A DNA stretch of 64,000 bases from Patagioenas fasciata (taxonomy: Eukaryota; Chordata; Aves; Columbiformes; Columbidae), in contig NC_092525.1 of the NCBI RefSeq assembly GCF_037038585.1, forward strand, positions 23,890,867-23,954,866. Reading direction: 5' to 3'. The notes under the pieces were generated by a model. It worked only from the letters and a program-made list of their open reading frames with translations, ran no database searches and had not been told where the DNA came from. Shown here piece by piece: positions 30,401-42,400 of the stretch (its first letter is position 1; the number at the start of each line of letters is the position of its first letter). Both the position numbers and the translations under genes were made by a program.

Positions 30401-33400
30401 GAAAAGGGGGACCTTGGTGGTGAGAGATCAAGGAGGAAAAGGAGGCTTGTTAGTGGGCTGCAGCCAGAGCTAATTAAAACTAATTATGGAAATGCTGGAA
30501 ATTGCTGAACTTAAAAGAGTACTTAAGATTTTAGAATTTTGTTTTTCTCTTGCTACTGTAACTCCAACTATTTTTACCTTTTCTTTTTCTGGCTCATCCC
30601 TGCTTAACTCTAGAGAGCTGAACTTTTTCAGACTTTGAATATGAATTGTCTGGCCAGGCATCTAGAGTTTCCACTGGTGCCTGAATTCCAAGAAGAGGAA
30701 ACCATTCTTAATCTGATCTCTCCTCACTACCCTCCACTATGTTTTATAAAAAGGGTGTAGTCCTTTCATCTGTTTTGTTTTCCTCTTCTCTAAGTCAGGC
30801 TGGAAGCATCACTAGCATACAGTGCCCTTCACAACTCTCCTTCAACATTAGATTAGCAGGGACAGATTGCTGCAGAATCCTGTTTTTGGAGCATGAAAAG
30901 TACATGGAGTCTCATAAGTTGTCAAATACAGTGAGATGTTAAAAAATCATTAGTTTATTGCTTTTTCATTAATGTTCTGGGGGTTGAGTGCCAATATTTG
31001 CCATGAAACTTCCTCTAGAGAGGTAGACAGGATGTTTTATGTTTTGGACCCTGCTTCCTTTTTCCCTTACAGCTACCCAGTACAGGGTCTACGTGATACT
31101 TGTCTATGCAAATTCCTACTGAACGAAGTGAGGGAGCATTGTTAGGTTTTTTGTAGTTTTTTTTTTTCCTCTCTCTTTTACACCATCTAATCAAATCTGT
31201 TTTTCAGGATCATCACATGCACTGTAAAATTGGCAGAGAGAGAACACAAATGAGTAGCTGAAATAAAGGGAAGGCTTTTCCCAGTGACAGACTTGCATTG
31301 ATAAAATGGTAGCGATTCAAATGCTGAAAATTGGAGAGGGTAAATAGAAGAGCCATGAAAATGGTGAAGGGACTGGAAAACACGCTGTATAATGGAAAAT
31401 GCTTTTATCAAAGTGGAAGTTGTAGATGTTTGTCTGTGCTGACAGGAGCAGCAGAAGTGTAATAATAGAGGGCTTTTTAGTCTAACTGGGAATGGAATAA
31501 TGAGCTGCAGTAGCCAGAAGGTACAGTAGAAAACCTTTGGCTAGAAACAAGCTGCAGATTTTTGAGTGAGGTTAATTAACTTTTGGAATACCTTGCTTGT
31601 GCTACTGGGAATTTCTAAGACAAAATGGAATGTCGGTCTAATTTAATGTGTTCTGGTTCATTGTTTCTCACCTCCTTTTGGGGAAACGTGAATGAACTCT
31701 GAGAAGTGGAAGCATTCATCAGCCTAGCATGGCATTAGTTTAATTATCAAGAGAGGAGCATGGAAGTGGAAACACTGTTCTTGATCAAAACCAGAAATAT
31801 AAGGAAGTTCTCTAGCATCAGCCATGTAGGTGATCAGACTTATCTCAAAGGTTTTGTCTGGCTGACTTGGACCTTGCAGAAAATTTCGTCTTACCTGTAT
31901 GCATAATTTTCATCAAAATTCTGCCTTTGTCAGCAGTGGCCCTGGCTCCCCTTCTGAAATCAAGGATAACCAACCAAAGGAAACCTGCCCATCTAGGAAT
32001 GACTGGAAACCGGCAGTATTGGTCCTTTAATTAATAGTGTGATACATGGGGTGCTGGGGAAGAGTCCTGGCTCTAGCTGTTGATATCCGGACCAGTGTCA
32101 TGCTGACTAGTGTCGAGAGAGTATATTCAGTGCCTCTAAGAGGAGGCACTTCTTGCCAGCAGCAGCACAGCTGGGAAGAATGACAAGTTGCTTGAAATGC
32201 TTTCTGGAGACCCCAAGAACCATGTGGCTGTGCAACTTCCTTGCTTTAGATTATATGCCAAAAGTACAGATTATTTTTTGAGAATCGTACTTAGGATTTT
32301 GTATTCAGATGTTAAGTGAAACCTTTTTCACTTGCCTCCAGCTTAGCTGTGATACTGTGATTAGTTTCTTTTGGTGTTGCAGAGAAAGATCTGGAAACGG
32401 AATCAGTGGATGTGCATCGTGCTCTGTGGATTGACTAGTGAAAACCGTTTCATTTATGAGGGATGGTATGGAGTAAGATGCAAACATTGATTGAGAGGAG
32501 AGTGCGTGTCCCAAGGCAGTGATAGGGAGCGGGTGCGATTAAAATGAGAGGAAATTAATGCACAAAAATGCGAGGGTAGAATTGCAAATACGCCTGATAG
32601 TACGAAGCCTGAACGTGTAATTAAGTGGAATCTACATGTATGATACATATAATGTGTATGTATATCTATACACACACACATGTATATATATTTATATGAT
32701 GTGTAATACTCCCAGTTCTAAGAAGAGTGAATAATTCAGTGGTTTCTAGTTTACATAGCTTGGATCAGCAAATCCTAAAGCACTGAGGTGCATTGTTTTG
32801 TTACCTCTATTTTTTAACTACTTAGTGTGTTACAGCCAGACCAGAATACACCAGGATGCTGTTTTAGGAATGCGAGTGGATTGTGTTGACTGACTCAACA
32901 CCAAGATAGACAGCGGCTCTCCATTCTCACCATTCTGTCCAAGGGTCACTACCGACTCATTATAGTTGGATGTCACTGCCCAGAAAGTATTATTAGTGTC
33001 CCCAAAGTACTTTTAGCAGAAGATGCAGCTTTGCATGAACAAATGCATCATCTGTGAGGTACTGTGAAGCAAAGTAATGTGAACTGTTAGACTGAGCATT
33101 TTGAGAAGTACTGTCCAAATCCAGTTAGGTTAATTCGCAGTGTTTAGTGGAAGGAGGTGGGTAACAAGCCACTACTTACTCGTGCAGAATTAAAGCTCTC
33201 ATTTGCAGTTACTGTTTGTTTAATGTTGTCTTGGGTTTATCTGTCCCACAGAGAACTGTGATCACTTCTGTGTTTCATTACAACCAAACCAGCCTGTGTT
33301 TCTGTATTTGTTGCATGGGGCTGGGCTGCTGTTTTCTGAACTGTGTGAATCTTTCCTTTTTTTAACCTTAAATCTTTTTTTCTCCTTTTCCTTTGCCAAT

Positions 33401-36400
33401 CTTGGTAGGAACTTACTTAGGTAAGTAAATTGCGATTTAAAACTTGTTTTTATGTACAACACAATTTTAAGAAAATGTTAGTCTAGGTAGTGTTTGGTAC
33501 AATTTATGCTCTATTCTGCTTGCTGCACTTGCATTCCTGAAAGTTTCTGTATAGCCTTTGATCATAGAAGGTGGACACTCAGTCTACTCACAGTGGTAAC
33601 ACACTCTTGGCAGCTTAAGGGGAGTGCTACAGTATTCTTAGAAACTTGCAAAAACTGTATATGTGTATATGTCAACACACAGAGACTACTTCAAGTGAAC
33701 CAGTAACTTGGAAGTGAAATCTTTATTCATCAAACCTCATTCATGCATGAATTTTTATATTTTTTTTCTAGCTTGCTCACAAATGTGGTACTGTTGATGT
33801 TTTTGTTGCTGCTGGGAAGGATGGAATCCCAGGAGTAGGATTACTTTTGGAAAAGGAAAATGCATATGAAGAGTGGTTTTTTTTGAAAGCAATGTATTTT
33901 AGTATAGTAAACTTGCTGGCTCTGAAAGTGTGTGCTGAGTTCTTTGTTCATTGTGACTGAAGACATGTTCATGAATGTTACTGCGTGTTCTGCATCATAC
34001 TTCTCTTCGGTAAACAGAAGTTAAAAACAAACCACCATCTGTGACTAATTGCTTAATGTCCTCATTGGTTAAAAAAGAAAAAAAGAAAAGATTAATTATG
34101 TTAACATGAGATGAAGGACCCTTATTTTTGTGTTTGGTGAATATCCTGAAAACATGCATTAGTAAATTTGAGAAAATAAATATAAGTTTAAAACCAAGTT
34201 ATAGGCAGTGGCCGGAAGCTGGGCTGCTCTTCCTCCTTGGCACTAGGGTCAGCTCTGTACAAACTTGTTTTGCCAACTGTGAAATGCTCTGTAAATATAC
34301 AGGCAATGGTGTGTATGTTCAGGAACGGAAATGCACTGGAAGATTTCTACCAAGTAGAAAAGTTTGGTGCTCGTTCTGCAGCTCGTTGGTGCTTGCTGTA
34401 GAACCTTAATGGCAATACCCCTGCACTCCCATCGGAGCTGGGTGCGCTGCTGCGGGTTTGGACTCTCCTGCTTCTGGAAATGGCAGTTGTGTGGTGTTGG
34501 TAAGAAAGCAGGCTGAGTTTGTGCAGTGGGAGTGATTTCTGGGTGCTGCCGTTCGGATGCTGAGGACCTCTCACGGGGAACAGGGCTGGATCAGCAAAGA
34601 GCTGGTGTGTCTGCTCTGGGGCTGCCCTGGCACTAGACCTGCAGGTTTCCTTCCCATAAGGAAGTGAGGTTTGGATATCCTCTCAATTTAAATGTAACAA
34701 ATCCAAAAGCGTTAGATTCAAATGATACAAGATTATTGGAAAAGAAGCAGGTTGGATGACTGAGAGATGGTTCTCCCATCCCCAAAGGACAAAACTGCAA
34801 ATTAACAGTAGTAACAGACTTGAATTTGCTGTTCGTGATAGTCATGCCCCACCTGCCTTTTTTTAGAGGGTGAGAATATATTCATCTGCAACTTTGATAC
34901 TTGAAGAATTAAAGGATCATTAGGGCACAGTAACCTACTGTGTCTGGTTTTGAGCCAAAAATCTCAGTAATTGTACTTATGCTTGAGGAACGGCTCTGGG
35001 GTCTTTGTCACGAAGCTGTGGGCATGTTTGAGAGTGTCTGACTCTGTGCTGTGATTAGGTGTTTTATTGCCATTTCAGTGACAATGCAGAATCGTGTGTG
35101 GCACAGGACATCCATGCTTATCTGCAGATACACCTTCAGTTTACCTTGTCTACATGTTATCCTCTGGGACCTCCTCTTTATTTCAGTGTATAGAGGTGAC
35201 TTTGGCAGGAGGAGTTGAATGGGAGGAGACTTTGTAGGGCTTTGGAATTTTTCAGTGCTGTGGAAAAAAAAGGCAACATTGAATCTTGAGTTTTCAGAAT
35301 ATATTTCCATTTTTTTGACTGCAGAAGAGAGGAAGATCTGCTTAGATACTTTTTTTTTTTTTATTTCCCCTTATTTGAAGGAGTTTAGTGTTGTTTCTGG
35401 TGTGGAACTATGTGCATCCAAGCAGTTGGACCTTAGATATCGTCAAAAGGAATATTCACACTTTCTACCCTGTGGCTTCTGTGGACATCATTCCATAAAA
35501 TAAAGACAGGGGTTTTTTTCTCCTGTAGAGGAGCTGCCAGAACCCTGTTGGATTTTGCTTCTGGTTTATATTAATATTCTACCCTCCTTTTTTAACCTGC
35601 TTGTGAATGGTTGTGTGTGTGAGAAGTATCTCTCAAACCTTGATCTGTCAAAATGGAACAAGCACCTTGGGGAGGACTGAGTTTCATGTGGGGAGTGACC
35701 TGTCTGTACCGCTCCTCACCCAGAGACCAAGGACTGGTTTAGTGCTTAGAGGTTCCTGTGTTGCAGACCTCATCTCTAGTACAGAAGCCACCAAAAACTT
35801 TTGGGTGAGAATCTGTTGTTTTCAGTACAAATGCATCCTGTTGACTTGACAGCTGTTCTGCAATGGGTCACAGATGTTACACTGTCTCTCTGCATCCCTG
35901 TGGTGACCATTGCAGGTAAGAGATGCTCCTTTAATAGCAGCGCTTCAGCTGTGCATGTTTTTGGTGTGACTTATTATAAGCTGAAGCTAGTCCTTTTAGT
36001 GTCTGCTTTTATATTTATTCTTTCAAATTCCAGTTATCTGAGTGTGACTGAAGGCAAAATTCAGAGGTAGCTAAGATTTGTGTGCTATTGGATACCTTAT
36101 TACTGTGATAGCAAGAGTATAAATTGTATTGAAACTCTGTTTTGTGTCTTGTTTTACTGGAGCAAAAAGTTGTCTTGGGCAGCTTTGTCATAGAAGCTTC
36201 AGCTCAGGGGTGAGATGGATCCCTTTTAGTGCTGCTGCTTTGCTGTTTGAGGGCTCTGAAACCTAGGGACTCACAGTAAGTACCAGTTCTGCTCAGCCCT
36301 CCCTCAGTTTGTATCAGTCTCAACACCTCACTGTGGAATGTTCTGGGTTGATTCTGGTGCTTGGGAACAGCTCTGTTTACTGTCTGTACATCCAGCAGTA

Positions 36401-39400
36401 GCCATCGCAGCAGCCGCGTATCAGCTGCTCCTGTAGGCTCGTCTTTTCTGGCATCGTGTATGTTCTTTTTACAAGAAAAGAACTGATCTGGAGTGTGGTT
36501 AAAAGGAAATGTATGGCTTCAATCCAGGGACCAGCATCAGTTGTTTTACATCTCTCGGAGCTCCTGTGAATGGAGAAAATGTTATCTTTCTGCCATGGAA
36601 CAGGGAAGAAAACAGCAAGTGTTAGAGCTCAGCTCTGAAGCCAACAGGCCCAGGTTGCATCCTGCTGGCTGTGCTGTTTCCCAGCATCTGTGGAGCTCTT
36701 TGTCTGTCCAGCTTCAGTGGCTGCTCACAGCTGTGTTTTGGAGGCGGTTGCTGCTCCCATGTAAGAAGGAGTGATTATCTGGTGCCTGCATCACCTTTGT
36801 CAACATCCAAAGGCTGTTACTGGTCTTCTTGCTTGGTGCCTGGTACATCTGTTCTACAGATTCGGTGGGAATGTCTCTGGCAACTATTTCTTCGTCTCTG
36901 TGGATACTTAGGCACAAAAATCCTGCAAAAATTGAAAGTGTATCTTCATGTTTGAAGTAGCCAACAGCATACATCTACCCAGAATGGAAAATATACTTGA
37001 TACAAACTGTTGATTTGAATGTGGTGTCATGATATCTAACACTCAGAAAATGTCCCCCGGTCCGCCTTCCTCCCGCCTTATGCGTTGCTGTGCCATGTGT
37101 TCCCTGACACGCTTGCTGGGGGTACATTGTGTTAGGTTTTGCCAAGGAGAATCTCAAGGAATCTTGTTGAGTGCAGACCCTGAGCTGTCAAAATTCATCT
37201 TTTCTGGGTTTGATAAAGAACTTCGCTGTTTCATCACAGCTTAACTCGGTAGCGATGGGAAGTTTCAAAAGTCAAGCTGGGAAGCTTGCTAGGAATGTGG
37301 AAGCAGAATTCAGACTGATAACCTCTGCAGCCAGCAACAGCGTTTCCTGATGCCTGTCCTATCATACCTGCTGGATTTGGTGTTCTGACATTTTGGTTCT
37401 CAGCCAGAAGGGGCCAAGAAAGACGTGTTGGTGCACTGATGCTAATGAAATGGTATTTCTTGGGAGCATGCGTCTTAGAAAACTAAAAGATGGTAACAGA
37501 AAGGTTTATTAGGTGTCTCAGTCCATTCTGTGCCATACCCTGCTGCCTTAATGCAATGCATCATTCTCTTCTATCCCAAGACCTTTGTGTGTCCCGCAGG
37601 CTCTCATATATGTACAGTTCAGTACATATGCTGTGGCAGCATGGTAGTATAGTGAGTGAAATCAAGACATTGTGTTCGGTGCTTTACGATGCTGTTTGTG
37701 TTTCTGGGGAAGGGCTTTGTGCAATAGCTGGAGTTGCTATGGTCTGTGGCGGATGGAGCTGCGCCTGTGCAAGTATATACTTGTGGTAGGTTCAGCAGAT
37801 ACAAGCTACTTGCTAACAGCTTGTAGCTAACGTCTGAGCTGAAGAGTTGCCTGGGGACCTAAGGATGATAGGAAAGGCTTCATTTGTTGTTGTCTTGACA
37901 GCGTATAATACCTTCCACTTTTTCCTTCTCGATGTCAGTAATTCCTCCAAAACTCTAACAGAACGCTAGATTTTTCCCAAGACTTGAGGAAAACCTCATA
38001 TCTGAAAGAGGAAATGTCCTTTAGAGGTAGTTTGAAGAAAGATGTGTGTTTAAACTGAGAAAAGACTGAGCGAGTGGAACATGTTTTTAACTTGGGGGCT
38101 CTGCTCTTCAAACTGTGTTGTTAAGGAAGCTCTTTCCTCAGTTACATGTGAAGGAGGGGAGAATTTAGGTTGGTAGACAACTCTTGTTTTAGCAAAACAA
38201 CACAGTTGCAATCATAGCTGCGTGTGTTTTGATTTTGTACTTTTTTTTTCTGTCTTGGAAAAGCAATGGTCTTACCAGCTCTATTCTCTTTCCTGTTTGT
38301 TAGGTCTGCCTAACCACGGACAAACCAGACAAATGGTAAGAGAATGTTCATTTAACCAAAACAGGGAAAAGAAGAATTATTAACCCGTGCTAGATAGAAC
38401 ACCCCGTTAAACCCGAGCGGTTCACTTCCGTCTTTGCTGTTTGCAGCTGGTCATGCTTCCCAATTAATTGAAAAGTTTTAAAAAAATTATTATTTTGGGG
38501 CATGTGAAACATTGAAGTGGATAAATACAATTTAAACCTCAAATCTATCTATCTATACATGCATATATAAAAATGAATTCTGTTTTGAATGGAACATTTT
38601 GTTTCTGCTCATACAGAAACTGAGTGGCTGTTTATAGCAAAGTTCTGGGATGTGTTTCTAGGTGGAATATGTTTCACTGAAGGAGGAAGGCTTAACTAAT
38701 GGAAGGCTTTGTTTGGAAACATTTATTTTAACAATTTTTTTAGGAGGTTGGTGTGCAAGTTGTGTGCTGAGAATGCTTGTTTTTATGGTTTGTTTATTTG
38801 AGTACAGATGATTCCTAGCCTTTCATCCATTATGCTGAGTTTTATCAAAGGACAGAAGCAAATAGCCAGTCTGATTGATGTGTCTCTGGCAAAATGCTTT
38901 GTCATGAAATTCACTTTGGTGTGGAGGGGCCAGTGCAAAGGCTGTGCCTCTCTTTCCCCCTTATGCATGGCTTATGGGAGAGAACTTCAAGCATGTTTTC
39001 CCCGGAATGATCTTTTGGTGTTGATAAAGTGGAGCTCGTCTCACTTGGAGAACTGCCACAAAGCATTAGTGTCAGTAGAATCGCTCTGAAAAGCGTGGAT
39101 GAGCAGCAGGCATGACTGATGGTCACTGAATGGTGATCACCACCATTTTTAAATCTAATAATGTTCTTGGATAGTGTGCAGTGTCGTGAGGGTAGGCTAT
39201 AACTTCAGCATGCTAGTCTGTTTGTTACCTGAGCATCTGATATGAAGTGGTAAATTGTATTCCTCTGTTAATTCAGCTTCATTTCTTGTCACTGAGGAGA
39301 CTGGCTACTTGTTTGTGTCTGCTGAATAAACCAGCTCAGTGCACTGGGAGAAATCTGTCATGACCTAACACTTTTTTAGGTGTTTTAGGGTAGAACACCT

Positions 39401-42400
39401 GAACTGCCTTGATTTCTGGTTGCTTGATGAAGTGTGCTACTGAGTTGAAAATCTCAGGTCCACATTCCAGGATGTACCGTTTGAAACAGCTTGTTCTGTG
39501 CATGTAGATAAAGGCAACCTGGAAGCACAGGGCTCCCCCTTCTAGGTATTTCCAAGAACTTTCTCCAGAGTTGTTCTCCTGCGTGTGTGGAGGAAATATA
39601 CTTCACAACACTAATGAAAGGATTTTCTTGGAGAAATCTGGAGGGAGGTGAAAAAAATTAACACAACAGAAAAGCCTTTTATTTGAAACATTTTCCGTAA
39701 TAAACCTCAAATATAAACGCAATTCTTGAAGTATTTCGGTGTTCTGCTGTGGTGCTAAAGTTGTCTTGTGTAACATGGAACTGGGAAACTAAGAAATTAA
39801 ATCATTATTGAACTTGTATATAACAGCTTTAAATAGATTAGGATTTTAAAAGGAGGGATTTTGTTTGTTTAGTTTTAAAGCTAATTTTCTACAAGAAGCA
39901 GGTCTTGCTAGCACAGTTGATTAAGGCTGGTCAAAAAAATAAAAAGAAGTCATCGATCATTTTTTGTTTTCACTTCAGGTAAAAATGAGATAGACGCGGG
40001 GTTTTGTTGGGCTTTTTTCTTGGTTGATGGACTGAAGTCTTCCCTTTCTAAGTCAAAGTGTTAACATTTGGTTGAGCTGCTGCCGTAACCTGACACCTAA
40101 AGGACTTGAGTACCTCATGTACCTTTCCTTTAGAGGCAGATCTCCTAGGCCAGACGTCCCTCACATACCTGCGCAGTTTCCCATTTCGTGGGCAGGCGGG
40201 GAAGCCCGGGTGCATGTGGGGAAACAGTCTGACCTCAGAGGATGGCCTCTGAAATACCAGAACTAAATTTCTACTGGGGTGTTTTCTGACCAGCTTTAAT
40301 TTATTCGTATTAAATTTTCTGGGCCCTTATTGTGCATCTTTCCTGACTTGTCCAGTGTTACTGATTTCAGTGGGATTTCTCAGTGTGCTGATCAGCAGGA
40401 AGAGGGGCAGCAGAACTGGACTCCAAAATGATCAAGGACAGCTGCATTTGAGAAGCTTAATCCCTTGCTCCCTTGCATCTGCACCTCTCTTAATAATAAC
40501 AGCTCATGTTCTTGCAGTTGAGTGGAAGGGGGCTACTGTGGGTCTGGAAAATTAGACCTGTGTTGATTTGCAAAGCAAATGTGTTGTATATGGAAAATCT
40601 GTGGTGTTAAATGCTAAAAGGATTTTATGATGAAAGCTGCTAATCTTTGTAGTTCTACTTTTGTTTTCAAGAACATATTTAATATATCATTAGATATTAA
40701 CCTTCTTAGAAGAAAAAGAATGTGGTTAAGTTTGGTACCACAGAATAACTGTAAATTCTGATTTTTATATGTGATTTGCTGTGTAGCTACATTTCCTTCC
40801 CTGAAATCAATAGAGTTGCTCTAGATTTATGGTAGTAACTGAAATCTAAGTCTTCTGCTCAGTCTTTCAAACTTGATGTCATCTTTCAGACACAAGCACC
40901 AGATTATTCTTAATGCCTTCCATATGTTATCTGTTCTGTCGCTGGAGTATTGCTGTCCTATTGCATTTTGAAAGGTGCCTGACTTCTACTGCTTGTGGAC
41001 AATTGCTTCTATGTGAATTCTGTGTTCAGTCATGAGCAAGAGGGGATATATTTACAGAAACTGAACAACTGATATAAAAACTTGAATTCTTTTTTCCTTT
41101 GAGTGCTTATCACACACTACCACAGGTTTCTTGCAGTCCATAATTATATTTTTTTATATATCACGTTAGGGACCAAGCCGAAACTTGCTGCTCAATGGGA
41201 AATCATACCCAACAAAAGTCCGATTAATTCGTGGTGGATCCATGCCTCCAGTGAAAAGGAGGAGGATGAACTGGATTGATGCACCAGATGATGTTTTTTA
41301 CATGGCCACTGAAGAAACCAGGTATGAATCTTGGTCTTTTCAGAGGATTTAAAGGGAGGCTTTTTTGGTTTGTGTTCCTTGTTGGGTGCTGCAGCGCTGA
41401 TTTTGTGGTTAGACAAGGATCTCTTCAGCAGATCTGTTGCTACAGACTGTATACAGTCACCACTGCTGGCGATAAGGTGGGTAAAAGCTGTGACATACCT
41501 AATCACGTCTGATGTGCCTGATCATGTACTTGCATTCCAGAGAAAGCAGATTCTTCTTCCAGAGCAGTTCCTGGCAGAAATGGGCAATAAGGGGAGGAAG
41601 GCTGAGGTGGGGAACCCTCTTGGTTTAGACCCATAAGTGCCTTTAGAGGTCCCACCGCAGAGTCTCAGGGACAGGGTGGAGGCCTCTTGGTGCAGGGCTG
41701 ATGCTGGGGAACAGACCTCCTGTACATAGACCTCTGCACGCCCTCCTCTTCTCAAGTCTCTTGTGTTGCCTTTCGGAACGTCTCCTCCTGTGTCTGCGTA
41801 CTGAAACCTGTAAGGGACACACAGGGTTTCCGGGGGCTGAGTTGCCTCGTTCCTTTACTGTTTATACTTGCCACCAGTAGCGGTGAGATTTAGCCCTGCA
41901 GTGTCCATCTTCCTCCTTCAGTGGTACTGCTTCTGCTAGTCATTCTTGTTAGTCTGCCCACAGGACAAAAGTAGTAAAAGAAACTTTCTTTGCATGAGTT
42001 TCACTTGAAACTCTGTTTACAGGCTGCAGACAGAGCAATGGGAGCTATGTGGCCTGATCCCTAAAGCAAAGCTTTTGTTTGGTGTTCCCAGTACTGTGTT
42101 GCTCCTAGGGAGGATGGCTCCTAGGTGCAGTCAGGAAGGTAGAGACATCTTCTTGTGTGGTTTCCTCCAACACCTTGATGCCTCTCTCCTGGGTAACCTC
42201 GAGGAAGGTCAGGGCAGAGCCGCAGCCCTGCTTTTCAACCCTCTGGGTGAGTAGAGGTGCTCCCTGGCTTCGGCCTGTGCCAGCAGGCAGAGAAGCACTC
42301 GCCTTTCCCCCCAGTACCCAGTCGAGATGGACATGGGAGCCCTTGAGTGACCAAAGGAGGCCAGGAGTTTTGAGTACTTTGTCCCTTCTGGTACTACTAA

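Larger units (their letters stand above)
27196..33408 (+). other. MTA1: MTA1 intron (6.2 kb)
   Basis: Phase 1 intron. It holds a TA/CA microsatellite (32640-32703) and an AP-1-containing palindrome (32883-32901), and ends in a long pyrimidine tract before the candidate microexon. No transposon or other gene recognised. Confidence 0.85.
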
